64,000 bases of DNA. It comes from CAWDDG01 sp963801065 (GTDB lineage: Bacteria; Actinomycetota; Actinomycetes; Jiangellales; Jiangellaceae). This document shows, piece by piece, positions 17,261-25,505 of this stretch (its first letter is position 1; each line of letters starts with the position of its first letter). Under the pieces are notes generated by a model that saw only the letters and a program-made list of their open reading frames with translations, made no database searches and was not told where the DNA came from. The DNA lies in assembly GCA_963801065.1 (NCBI GenBank), contig CAWDDG010000008.1:744001-808000 (forward strand), written 5' to 3'. Made by a program: the position numbers and the translations under genes.

Positions 17261-19603
17261 ATGGCAGTTCCCGCGGACCGCGACAAGGCCCTCGAGACGG
17301 CGATCACCCAGATCAAGCGGGCGCACGGCGAGGGGTCGGTGATGCGTCTCGGCGACGAGGCCCGCGTCCCGGTCGAGGTGATCCCGACGGGCTCGATCGC
17401 CCTCGACATCGCGCTCGGCATCGGCGGGCTTCCCCGTGGCCGAGTCGTGGAGGTGTACGGACCCGAGAGCTCCGGAAAGACGACCGTAGCGTTACATGCA
17501 GTGGCAAATGCACAGAAATCGGGTGGAGTTGCGGCGTTCATCGATGCCGAGCACGCGCTCGACCCTGACTATGCGAAGTCGCTCGGCGTCGACACGGACG
17601 CACTGCTGGTCTCCCAACCCGACACGGGCGAGCAGGCACTCGAGATCGCGGACACCCTCATCCGCTCCGGGGCGCTGGACATCATCGTCATCGACTCGGT
17701 GGCTGCGCTGGTGCCGCGGGCCGAGATCGACGGTGAGATGGGCGACAGCCATGTCGGCCTGCAGGCCCGGCTGATGAGCCAGGCGCTGCGAAAGATTGCC
17801 GGCGCGCTCAGCCAGTCCAAAACCACGGCCGTATTCATCAACCAACTCCGCGAAAAAATAGGCGTTATGTTCGGTTCGCCCGAAACGACCACTGGTGGCA
17901 AGGCATTGAAGTTCTACGCATCGGTTCGCCTGGACATCCGGCGGATCGAGACTCTCAAGGACGGCACTGACGCCGTTGGCAACCGCACTCGGGTGAAGGT
18001 CGTGAAGAACAAGTGCCTGGCGGCCGGTACTCGTGTGTTCGATCCACTCACCGGCATCACGCACCGGATCGAGGACGTCGTCTCGAGGCGGCTCCCGGTT
18101 CATGTCGCCGCTGTGAACAAGGCAGGACAGGTCTGCGTCCGGCCCGTGACGTCATGGTTCGACCAGGGAGAGCAAGACGTCGTCCGGATCGATCTGCGCG
18201 GTGGCAGCTCGATCACTGTCACGCCTGATCACCTGATGTTGACCGAGCGCGGCTGGGTGCCGGCGGGAGAGCTGACGACGGGGGATCGGGTGGCGAGGCC
18301 GCGGCGCTCTGGCACGTTCGGCAGCCGGCAGCCGGTGTCTCCGGATGAAGCCCGCATGCTCGGGTACCTCATTGGCGATGGGTACGTCGGCGGGAAGACC
18401 CCCATCACGTTCGTCAACACCGAAGTGCCACTACGCGACGACGCCATCAGGATTGCGGCGTCGCTCGGCTGTGTCGCCCATAAACTGCACGGTTACCAAA
18501 TCGCTTTCTCCCATGTTCGGGGTGAGAAGAACGGCCTACTCGACCTCGCCCGGCGAGCCGGCATCTGGGGCAAGCTCGCCTGGGAGAAGACGATTCCCAC
18601 GTGGGCGTTCGCTGACGACATCGATCCGGCGATTCCGGCGCACCTTCTCTTCGGGCTGCTGGAGTCCGACGGCCACGTGAGTGCTGAGCGCACCGGAGCA
18701 GTCCGCGTCGGCTTCACGACCACGTCCGAACAGCTCGCGCATCAGATTCACTGGCTGCTCCTCCGCTTCGGAGTGACGTCGAGCGTCCGAAGCTACGACC
18801 CCACCCATAGGCGGCCGAGCTTGATCGAAGGACGCTCGGTGCGCGCCAAGCGGGATTGCTTCGAGGTCCGAGTTGCTGGTGACGACAACGTCCGCGCCTT
18901 TGCCGCGGCGATCCCTACCTGGGGGCCACGCAGCAGTGCTCTGGTGGAAGCGCTTGCAGCTGGGCGTGGAAGACACCGGGGTAGCCAGCAGATATATCTG
19001 CCGATGTCGGCCAGCGATCCTGTGCTGACCCACCTCAGAGGGCGAGGTCTTACCTGCGCCGAAGCGGCCATGCTGCTTGGGCGCCCTGCCGAAGCAGGAG
19101 CGGCCGGGTTCCAGCAGTTGCTCGGCATTCCTCGGCTACGACGCGACCGCGTCTCCCATTTGGCTGATGCACTTGACGACCAGTTCCTTCGTGACGTCCT
19201 CGCCGAGGAGATCTCCTATGCGAAGGTCGTGCGGGTCGAATCTGCGGGCCGCGCGCAGACTTTCGATGTGGAAGTGGAGGAGTTGCACAACCTGGTGGCG
19301 GAGCAGGTGGTGGTTCACAACTGCGCTCCGCCGTTCCGGCAGGCGGAGTTCGACATTCTCTATGGTGAGGGCATCAGCCGCGAGGGAGGGCTGATCGACA
19401 TGGGGGTCGAGCACAGCTTCGTGCGCAAGTCCGGTGCCTGGTACACCTACGAGGGCGATCAACTCGGTCAGGGCAAGGAGAACGCACGCAAGTTCCTGCG
19501 CGACAACCCCGACCTCGCCGACGAGATCGAGAAGAAGATCAAGGAGAAGCTGGGCGTCGGCCCGCGGGTCGATGCGCCGGTCGAGCCACCAGTCGACTTC
19601 TAG
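17261..19603 (+). CDS. recA: RecA recombinase precursor containing an intein
   Basis: 780-residue precursor; splicing would give a 344-residue RecA, the normal size. Walker A is GPESSGKT (residues 67-74), with LDIIVIDSVAALVP (Walker B), the L1/L2 region and a KEKLGVG C-terminus also present. The intein interrupts at RVKVVKNK/CAPPF (after residue 251), the site also used by the Mycobacterium tuberculosis RecA intein. RecA forms filaments on single-stranded DNA, drives strand exchange and activates LexA self-cleavage. The start MAVPADRDKAL follows AGGTGG and fits family N-termini; an upstream ATG (17207) would add 18 residues. An SOS box precedes the gene and recX follows. Confidence 0.97.
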   Translation: MAVPADRDKALETAITQIKRAHGEGSVMRLGDEARVPVEVIPTGSIALDIALGIGGLPRGRVVEVYGPESSGKTTVALHAVANAQKSGGVAAFIDAEHALDPDYAKSLGVDTDALLVSQPDTGEQALEIADTLIRSGALDIIVIDSVAALVPRAEIDGEMGDSHVGLQARLMSQALRKIAGALSQSKTTAVFINQLREKIGVMFGSPETTTGGKALKFYASVRLDIRRIETLKDGTDAVGNRTRVKVVKNKCLAAGTRVFDPLTGITHRIEDVVSRRLPVHVAAVNKAGQVCVRPVTSWFDQGEQDVVRIDLRGGSSITVTPDHLMLTERGWVPAGELTTGDRVARPRRSGTFGSRQPVSPDEARMLGYLIGDGYVGGKTPITFVNTEVPLRDDAIRIAASLGCVAHKLHGYQIAFSHVRGEKNGLLDLARRAGIWGKLAWEKTIPTWAFADDIDPAIPAHLLFGLLESDGHVSAERTGAVRVGFTTTSEQLAHQIHWLLLRFGVTSSVRSYDPTHRRPSLIEGRSVRAKRDCFEVRVAGDDNVRAFAAAIPTWGPRSSALVEALAAGRGRHRGSQQIYLPMSASDPVLTHLRGRGLTCAEAAMLLGRPAEAGAAGFQQLLGIPRLRRDRVSHLADALDDQFLRDVLAEEISYAKVVRVESAGRAQTFDVEVEELHNLVAEQVVVHNCAPPFRQAEFDILYGEGISREGGLIDMGVEHSFVRKSGAWYTYEGDQLGQGKENARKFLRDNPDLADEIEKKIKEKLGVGPRVDAPVEPPVDF
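18014..19321 (+). mobile_element. RecA intein with DOD homing endonuclease
   Basis: 436 residues, in frame. It begins with nucleophilic Cys (CLAAGTRVFDPLTG) and ends VVVHN before extein Cys +1. Block B contains TPDH (ITVTPDHLML) and block F contains TFDVEVEELHNLVAE. Two LAGLIDADG-type helices, MLGYLIGDGYVGG and LLFGLLESDGHVS, keep both acidic residues, so the endonuclease may be active. The size is close to the 440-residue M. tuberculosis RecA intein. Confidence 0.95.
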
Positions 19604-19614
19604 CCTGGCGGACG

Positions 19615-20154
19615 ATGACCGGCCGGCAAGGCGATCCGGATCCCGAACCCGATCCGGCGGGCATCGCGCGTGCGATCGCGCTGCGTAGGCTCGCCGCGGC
19701 CCCGCAGACCCGGGCTCAGCTGGACGACGCGATGCGGCGGCGCAACGTGCCCGACGAGATCCGCGATCGCGTCCTCACCCGGTTCGCTGAGGTCGGGCTG
19801 ATAGACGACGCGATGTTCTCGGAAGCATGGGTCGAGTCGCGGCACGCCGGGCGCGGTCTGGCGAAGCGGGCCCTGGCGTTCGAGCTTCGCCGTCGCGGTG
19901 TGGAGCCCGCCGTCGTCGACGAGGCGGTCGACAGCCTTCCGGCCGAGCGGGAGGAAGCGACGGCCCGCGCCCTGGTCGCCGCCCGGCTCGCGGGCACCCG
20001 GGGGCTCGATCCGGGAGCGCGGACTCGCCGGCTCGCCGGCATGCTGGCCCGCAAGGGCTACTCGGCCGGCCTCGCCTTTCGAGTCGTCCGCGATGCGCTG
20101 GCCGCGGAAGGCGTCACCGACGAGGATCTTCCCGCGGAGCCCGGCACCGAATGA
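19615..20154 (+). CDS. recX: Regulatory protein RecX
   Basis: 179 residues with three helical repeats typical of RecX (ARAIALRRLAAAPQTRAQLDDAMRRR; VGLIDDAMFSEAWVESRHAGRGLAKRALAFELRRRGV; RTRRLAGMLARKGYSAGLAFRVVRDAL). RecX caps RecA filaments and inhibits recombinase and coprotease activity. It begins 12 bp after recA on the same strand, so it should be co-expressed under the same SOS control. ATG start; no anomaly seen. Confidence 0.95.
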   Translation: MTGRQGDPDPEPDPAGIARAIALRRLAAAPQTRAQLDDAMRRRNVPDEIRDRVLTRFAEVGLIDDAMFSEAWVESRHAGRGLAKRALAFELRRRGVEPAVVDEAVDSLPAEREEATARALVAARLAGTRGLDPGARTRRLAGMLARKGYSAGLAFRVVRDALAAEGVTDEDLPAEPGTE

Positions 20155-20206
20155 CGAAGGGGGCCGGTACGCGGTGGGGCATTCGGCTCGTATCGGGCGG
20201 GTTTGC

Positions 20207-20235
20207 TTGACCCTTTCGTTACCCCCTCGTAGCCT
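20207..20235 (+). promoter_or_regulatory. Predicted housekeeping promoter for rny
   Basis: TTGACC (20207-20212), a 17-bp spacer and TAGCCT (20230-20235, matching TANNNT) form a good group-1 sigma promoter. It would start transcription near 20243, leaving a leader of about 265 nt before rny. Confidence 0.5.
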
Positions 20236-20307
20236 CCGAACAAGAAGGGCAATCCGTTACCACGGATCCGCATACAACACGACAGGCATCAAGACACCGC
20301 AACCACT

Positions 20308-20361
20308 CCGGTCCCAGACCGGTACATCTGAGCCAGATGGAGTCCCTGTCAGTTCAGGGAC
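20308..20361 (+). other. Three consecutive hairpins in the rny 5' leader
   Basis: Perfect stems are CCGGTC/GACCGG (20308-20322, 3-nt loop), ATCTG/CAGAT (20326-20338, 3-nt loop) and GTCCCTG/CAGGGAC (20342-20361, 6-nt loop). They lie in the 353-bp gap between recX and rny and downstream of the predicted promoter. They may form a structured leader or processing site. No known riboswitch consensus was recognised. Confidence 0.5.
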
Positions 20362-20507
20362 CGGAGCCGGCGCGACGCGTCGGAGACGCTCGGCACCCGT
20401 GTCACGGGCGCCGAGGCGTTGTGCTACCCGGTGTCGCCGCGGCACGCGGTACGGACCCCTACGTGAGGACCGTCCGCGTGCGGGCGCCGACATAGAGGGA
20501 GCCGACG

Positions 20508-22139
20508 ATGAGCATCGGGGTTGCAGCATTGATCGTCGGAGTCCTGATCGCAGCTCTGCTGGGTGTCGTCGCCTTTGCCCTGCTGCGTCGGCCTAGCTAC
20601 ACGTCGCGGGCCGGTGGTGCGGCACCGACCGGTGAGGCTGCGCTCCTCGACGTACGACGCGAGGTCGACGACCTACGGGGGCGGGCCCGCAGCGACGCCG
20701 ACGACCTGGTAGCAAGAGCCACTGCAGAAGCCGATCGGATCCGGCAGCGCGCCGGGGAGGTCAAGGACCACGCTCAGCAGGTTCGGTCCGACGCCGAGAC
20801 CGAGGCGCGTGCCATGCGCGCAGATCTGACCACGCAGCGCCAGGACCTCGAGCGGCGCGAGACCCGTCTTCTCGAATGGGAGGCCCGCCTGGATGCGGAG
20901 TCGGGAGCTCTCGGCGAGAGGGCGAGCGATCTGGCCGAGCTCGAGGCCGGCATCGAACGCAAGGCGGCGGAACTCCGCGAGGTCGAGCAGGAGCGCCTGG
21001 TGATCCTCGAGCGGGTCGCACAGCTGACCGCCGAACAGGCCAAGGCGGAGCTTGTCGCCGCGGTGGAGACGCAGGCCAAGCGTGAGGCCGCTCTACTGGT
21101 CCGCGAGATCGAGCGCGAGGCCAACGAGCAGGGCGACGCCAGGGCTCGCGAGATCATCACGCTGGCGATCCAGCGGCTCGCCTCGGAGCAGACGGCCGAG
21201 TCCGTGGTCTCCGTCCTGCACCTGCCCGCTGACGACATGAAGGGCCGCATCATCGGCCGAGAGGGCAGGAACATCCGGGCGTTCGAGCAGGTGACCGGCG
21301 TGAATCTGATCATCGACGACACGCCGGAGGCGGTCCTGCTGTCCTGCTTCGACCCGGTCCGTCGCGAGGTCGCGCGGCTGACCCTCGAGGAGCTTGTTCT
21401 CGACGGGCGCATTCACCCGCACCGGATCGAGGAGCAGTACGAGCAGAGCAAGGCCGAGGTCGAGAAACACTGCGTGCGGGCCGGGGAAGACGCGCTGGTC
21501 GAGGTCGGCATCACTGACGTACATCCCGACCTGGTCGCGCTGCTGGGGCGGCTGCGCTACCGCACGTCGTACGGCCAGAACGTCCTCAAACACCTGGTGG
21601 AGTCGGCACACCTGGCCGGCATGATGGCCGCCGAGCTGGGGATGGACGTCACGCTGATGAAACGGTGCGCCCTCCTGCACGACGTCGGCAAGGCCCTCAC
21701 CCACGAGGTCGAAGGCAGCCACGCGATCATCGGTGCCGAGATCGCCCGCCGCTACGGCGAGCACGAGGACGTCGTCCACGCGATCGAGGCCCACCACAAC
21801 GAGGTCGAGGTCCGCACCGTCGAGGCGGTGCTCACCCAGGCAGCCGATGCGATCTCCGGCGGCCGGCCCGGAGCGCGGCGTGAGTCGCTGGAGGCCTACG
21901 TCAAGCGGCTCGAACGGCTGGAGGAGATCGCCAAGACCCATGAAGGCGTCGAGAAGGTGTTCGCCATGCAGGCGGGCCGTGAGATCCGCGTCATGGTGCT
22001 CCCGGATGTCGTCGACGACCTTGCGGCCGGTGTCCTCGCCCGCGACATCGCCAAGCAGGTCGAGGAGGAGCTGACCTACCCGGGGCAGATCCGGATCACC
22101 GTCGTGCGCGAGTCGCGAGCCACCGAGTTCGCCCGCTAG
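20508..22139 (+). CDS. rny: Ribonuclease Y
   Basis: 543 residues, close to the 520 usual. One N-terminal membrane helix (VAALIVGVLIAALLGVVAFAL) comes first. A long Glu/Arg-rich coiled coil follows to about residue 230. Then come a KH domain (GRIIGREGRNIRAFEQVTG) and an HD domain with the metal-binding HD pair in CALLHDVGKALTHE. It is a membrane-anchored endoribonuclease that initiates mRNA decay. ATG start preceded by GAGGGAG. A long structured leader precedes it, which could mediate control of its own mRNA, as seen for other RNases; this is inference. Confidence 0.96.
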   Translation: MSIGVAALIVGVLIAALLGVVAFALLRRPSYTSRAGGAAPTGEAALLDVRREVDDLRGRARSDADDLVARATAEADRIRQRAGEVKDHAQQVRSDAETEARAMRADLTTQRQDLERRETRLLEWEARLDAESGALGERASDLAELEAGIERKAAELREVEQERLVILERVAQLTAEQAKAELVAAVETQAKREAALLVREIEREANEQGDARAREIITLAIQRLASEQTAESVVSVLHLPADDMKGRIIGREGRNIRAFEQVTGVNLIIDDTPEAVLLSCFDPVRREVARLTLEELVLDGRIHPHRIEEQYEQSKAEVEKHCVRAGEDALVEVGITDVHPDLVALLGRLRYRTSYGQNVLKHLVESAHLAGMMAAELGMDVTLMKRCALLHDVGKALTHEVEGSHAIIGAEIARRYGEHEDVVHAIEAHHNEVEVRTVEAVLTQAADAISGGRPGARRESLEAYVKRLERLEEIAKTHEGVEKVFAMQAGREIRVMVLPDVVDDLAAGVLARDIAKQVEEELTYPGQIRITVVRESRATEFAR

Positions 22140-22157
22140 GACGCCGGCTCCGTCGCG

Positions 22158-23033
22158 TCAGACGGCGCCCGTGGCGCGGGCGCCCTTGATCTCGGCCTCG
22201 TCGGCCGCCGCGACCCCGCCGGCGGCCTTCTTGGTACCACGCCGCTCGAGCCACACGGCCAGGCGTGAGATCGAGAAGTTGATGGCGATGTAAATGGCGG
22301 CGCCGACGACGAAGAACTGGAACCAGTACCGCTGACCGAAGAACTGGGTGTTCTGCTGGAGCCGTCGCAACAGCTCCGCATAGGCGACGATGAAGCCGAG
22401 CGAGGTGTCCTTGAGCAGGACGACGAGTTGGCTCACCAGGGCGGGCAGCATCCGTCGTACGGCCTGGGGAAGCAGGATCGTGAACAACGTCTGCGAACGG
22501 GTCAGCCCGATCGCAGACGCGGCCTCGGACTGCCCCTTGGGCAGGGAGACGACGCCGGCCCGCAGGATCTCGGCGATGATCGCGCTGTTGTAGACAGCCA
22601 GCCCGAACACGACACCCCAGAAGAACGGCAGGCCCAGCGCGAGCAGGCCGAAGAACATCAGCAGGACGACCGGCAGCCCGCGGAAGAGCTCGATCACGAC
22701 GGCGGCCGGTACGCGGATCAGCGGCGCCGGGGTCATCCGGCCGATCGCAAGGAGCACTCCGCCGGCGATGGCGATGACGGCGGCCACGCCCGCGGCGCGC
22801 AAGGTCGCGCCGAGCCCGGTCACGATCAGCGAACGCCAGACGTCCTCGGCACTCTGGCCGAGCGGCGGGTCGGTGAACACCTGCCACCGCTCAGGGTCCC
22901 ACTGGCCGTGGCTGTCCAGCTGCCGGTAGGCGAGGTAGAGCAGGACCAGTACCGCGATCCCGCCGAGAACGGATCCGACGAACGCTCGGCGCCGGGCCCG
23001 CGGGCCTGGAGCGTCGTAGAGCACCACGCTCAT
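22158..23033 (-). CDS. Amino-acid ABC transporter permease (GluD-like)
   Basis: 291 residues, HisM/GlnP-type permease. About five to six membrane helices; the ABC-interacting EAA loop is SEAASAIGLTRSQTLFTILLPQAVRRMLPAL. An N-terminal extension and first helix (GSVLGGIAVLVLLYLAYRQL) precede the conserved core, as in GluD proteins. It pairs with the upstream permease to carry polar amino acids (glutamate-like) across the membrane. Its start overlaps the gluC-like stop by 4 bp. The basic C-terminal tail is encoded across an inverted repeat that may double as a terminator. Confidence 0.92.
   Translation of the reverse strand: MSVVLYDAPGPRARRRAFVGSVLGGIAVLVLLYLAYRQLDSHGQWDPERWQVFTDPPLGQSAEDVWRSLIVTGLGATLRAAGVAAVIAIAGGVLLAIGRMTPAPLIRVPAAVVIELFRGLPVVLLMFFGLLALGLPFFWGVVFGLAVYNSAIIAEILRAGVVSLPKGQSEAASAIGLTRSQTLFTILLPQAVRRMLPALVSQLVVLLKDTSLGFIVAYAELLRRLQQNTQFFGQRYWFQFFVVGAAIYIAINFSISRLAVWLERRGTKKAAGGVAAADEAEIKGARATGAV
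22164..22184. terminator. Possible terminator hairpin at the rny/permease convergence
   Basis: GGCGCCCG and CGGGCGCC form an 8-bp perfect stem with a 5-base loop, 25 bp past the rny stop and inside the last codons of the convergent permease gene. No T-run follows, as is common in high-GC genomes. It may serve rny; evidence is structural only. Confidence 0.3.
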
Positions 23034-23680
23034 CGGGCGAACGCCACCCTCCGCTCGACGACCCCGGCCAGGATCCCGGCCGGGATCGTGATCACGAGAT
23101 AGCAGACCGCGACCCCGACCAGGACGGCGATGACGTCGCCGGGGTTGGCGTTGACCAGCTGGCGGCCGACGCCGAACAGCTCGGCCACGAAGAATCCGCC
23201 CGCGACGGAGCTGTTCTTGGTCAGCGCGATGAAGATGTTGATCAACGGCGGGATCACCGTGCGCAGCGCTTGCGGAAGGATTATGGCCTGCAGGGTCTGG
23301 CTGAAGGTCAGCCCAACCGCCCGCGCCGCCTCGGCCTGGCCCACCCCGACGCTATTGACCCCGGAGCGCACCGCCTCGCAGACGAACGCCGCCGTGTAGA
23401 TCGACAACGCCATGACCGCGGGTATGAAGAACGAGCTCGGCGTGTAGCCCAGCTGTGGCGCGACGAACACGAAGAAGATGAAGACGAGGGTGAGCGGGGT
23501 GTTGCGAACGAGCTCGACGTAAGTCGTTCCGAACCACCGCAGCGGCGCGACCGGCGAGACGCGGAACGCGCCGAGGACAGTGCCCAGCACGAGCGCGATC
23601 GTTGCCGAGATCAGGGTCAGCGCCAGCGTCGTCCGGAAGCCCTCCCAATAAAGCGGCAGGTTGTCGAGCACCGCGTCCAC
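23030..23680 (-). CDS. Amino-acid ABC transporter permease (GluC-like)
   Basis: About 216 residues from GTG at 23680; a GTG at 23701 adds seven residues but is itself part of the GGAGGGAGG ribosome-binding site. A HisM/GlnP-type permease with five membrane helices and the EAA loop AEAARAVGLTFSQTLQAIILPQALRTVIPPL. It forms a heterodimer with the next permease in a polar amino-acid importer. A strong 17-bp hairpin separates it from the binding-protein gene upstream. Confidence 0.92.
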   Translation of the reverse strand: MDAVLDNLPLYWEGFRTTLALTLISATIALVLGTVLGAFRVSPVAPLRWFGTTYVELVRNTPLTLVFIFFVFVAPQLGYTPSSFFIPAVMALSIYTAAFVCEAVRSGVNSVGVGQAEAARAVGLTFSQTLQAIILPQALRTVIPPLINIFIALTKNSSVAGGFFVAELFGVGRQLVNANPGDVIAVLVGVAVCYLVITIPAGILAGVVERRVAFAR

Positions 23681-23707
23681 GGCCGGCGCACCTCCCTCCA
23701 CGCGGTC

Positions 23708-23746
23708 ACGGGGAGGTGGGCCGCACGCGGCGGCCCACCTCCCCGT
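23708..23746. terminator. Strong intercistronic hairpin between the binding-protein and permease genes
   Basis: A perfect 17-bp inverted repeat (arms 23708-23724 and 23730-23746; left arm ACGGGGAGGTGGGCCGC) with a 5-base loop. It starts 7 bp after the stop of the substrate-binding gene. It probably protects or terminates the upstream mRNA so that binding protein is made in excess over permease. Confidence 0.75.
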
Positions 23747-23752
23747 CGTGGC

Positions 23753-24619
23753 TCAGTACCGGTCGACCTGGGGCGGATCAGGGGTCTCGAGGACGGCCCC
23801 GGCCGTGGACTCCCACGCTTCTGCCCAGCGGCCGTCCTCGAAGGACGCCTCGAGGACATCGTTGATGAAGCTGCGGAAGTCGTCGTTGCCCTTCATCAGG
23901 CCGATGCCGTACGGCTCCTCGCTGAACGGCTCGCCGACCAGCTTGAACTCGCCGGGGTTCTGGTCGATGAACCCGGAGAGGATCACGTTGTCGGTGGTCA
24001 CGGCGGCGACCTGTCCGTTGCGCAGCGGCTCCAGGCACTCCGAGTACGCTGCGGCGGGAAGCAGCGTCGCCTCCGGGTACTCGGTGCGGATCCGCTCGGC
24101 GGGCGTCGAGCCCTCGGCGGAGCACACCGTCTTCCCGGCCAGGTCGTCCGGCCCGTTGATGTCGGTGTTGTCTTCCAGCACCATGATCATCTGGCCGGCC
24201 TGGTAGTACGGTCCGGCGAAGTCGACCACCAGCTTGCGCTCGTCGTTGATGGTGTAGGTGGCCACCACGATGTCGACCCGGCCGTCCTCGATGAACGGCT
24301 CGCGGTTGGCGGAGACCGTCTCGACCCACTCGATGCCGTCCTCGGCGATGCCGAGCTCACCGGCGATGATCTTGGCGATCTCGACGTCGAAGCCGACCGG
24401 CACTCCGTCGGGCCCGACCAGGCCGAACAGCGGCTGGTCGAACTTGGTGCCGACGGTGATCGCACCGGCCTCGGAGAGCTCGGCCATGGTCGTGCCGGCC
24501 TCGAAGGTCGGGGTCTCCTCTGGTTCCGTCGTGGCGCCGTCGTCGTCGTCACCACAGGCCGCCAGGACGAGCGCGGCCGTGGCCGCGACCGCGGCGAACG
24601 CGAAACGTCGTGTGCGCAT
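23753..24619 (-). CDS. Glutamate-type ABC transporter substrate-binding lipoprotein (GluB-like)
   Basis: 288 residues. The lipoprotein signal peptide RRFAFAAVAATAALVLAACGDDD has the lipobox LAAC, with Cys at about residue 22, followed by an acidic linker. The mature part is a family 3 solute-binding protein (GTKFDQPLFGLVGPDGVPVGFDVEIAKIIAGEL; FIEDGRVDIVVATYTINDERKLVVDFAGPYY; YGIGLMKGND). It captures a polar amino acid outside the membrane and delivers it to the two permeases. It lies between the ATPase and permease genes, with a hairpin right after its stop. Confidence 0.94.
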   Translation of the reverse strand: MRTRRFAFAAVAATAALVLAACGDDDDGATTEPEETPTFEAGTTMAELSEAGAITVGTKFDQPLFGLVGPDGVPVGFDVEIAKIIAGELGIAEDGIEWVETVSANREPFIEDGRVDIVVATYTINDERKLVVDFAGPYYQAGQMIMVLEDNTDINGPDDLAGKTVCSAEGSTPAERIRTEYPEATLLPAAAYSECLEPLRNGQVAAVTTDNVILSGFIDQNPGEFKLVGEPFSEEPYGIGLMKGNDDFRSFINDVLEASFEDGRWAEAWESTAGAVLETPDPPQVDRY

Positions 24620-24648
24620 TGGTGGGATCCTTCCTTCTTCTCTCGGGG

Positions 24649-25413
24649 TCAGTGCGTAAGGATCTTGCTGAGGAAGTCCTGGGCCCGGGTGCTCCGGGCA
24701 TGGGTGAAGAACTCGTCGGGAGGCGCCTGTTCGACGATCTCGCCGTAATCCATGAAGACCACGCGATTGGCGGCCCGGCGGGCGAAGCCCATCTCGTGCG
24801 TGACGACCACCATCGTCATGCCGTCCTTGGCGAGGGCGATCATGACGTCGAGCACCTCGTTGATCATCTCCGGGTCGAGGGCGGAGGTGGGCTCGTCGAA
24901 GAGCATGACCTTCGGCTTCATCGCCAGCGCGCGGGCAATGGCGACCCGCTGCTGTTGTCCGCCGGAGAGCTGGGCCGGCAGCTTGGGCGCCTGGTCGGCG
25001 ACGCCGACCCGCTCCAGCAACGCCATGGCCTCGTCGTCCGCCTGGCGGCGCGACACGCCCTTGACCCTCGTGGGGCCGAGCGTGACGTTCTCCAGCACCG
25101 TCTTGTGGGCGAACAGGTTGAACGACTGGAAGACCATGCCGACGTCGGCCCGGAGCCGCGCCAGCGCCTTGCCCTCCGCGGGCAACGGCTGGCCGTCGAG
25201 AGAGATCGTCCCCGAGTCGATCGGCTCGAGCCGGTTGATGGCTCGGCACAGCGTCGACTTGCCTGAGCCGGACGGCCCGATGACTACGACGACCTCGCCG
25301 CGGTCGATGGTCATGTCGATGTCGCGCAGCACATGGAGTTCGCCGAAATACTTGTTGACCTTGTCGAGGACGACCAGCGGAGAACCGCCGGAGGCCCCGT
25401 TGCTCTCGGTCAT
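24649..25413 (-). CDS. Amino-acid ABC transporter ATP-binding protein (GluA-like)
   Basis: 254 residues, the usual size. Walker A is GPSGSGKST, the Q-loop is in MVFQSFNLFAHKTVLENVTL, the signature is LSGGQQQRVAIARAL, Walker B is VMLFDEPTSALDPEM and the switch His is in VVVTHEMGFA. It powers the polar amino-acid importer encoded downstream. ATG start at 25413, divergent from miaB across 92 bp. This is the first gene of a four-gene operon in gluABCD order. Confidence 0.95.
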   Translation of the reverse strand: MTESNGASGGSPLVVLDKVNKYFGELHVLRDIDMTIDRGEVVVVIGPSGSGKSTLCRAINRLEPIDSGTISLDGQPLPAEGKALARLRADVGMVFQSFNLFAHKTVLENVTLGPTRVKGVSRRQADDEAMALLERVGVADQAPKLPAQLSGGQQQRVAIARALAMKPKVMLFDEPTSALDPEMINEVLDVMIALAKDGMTMVVVTHEMGFARRAANRVVFMDYGEIVEQAPPDEFFTHARSTRAQDFLSKILTH

Positions 25414-25505
25414 GCGAGGAAACCTATCGACGGCCGGCGCCGTTCCGCACCGTCACTTGGTCACGAACCGGATACGACTGCGCGCCGCGTACCCTAGGGC
25501 CCGAG

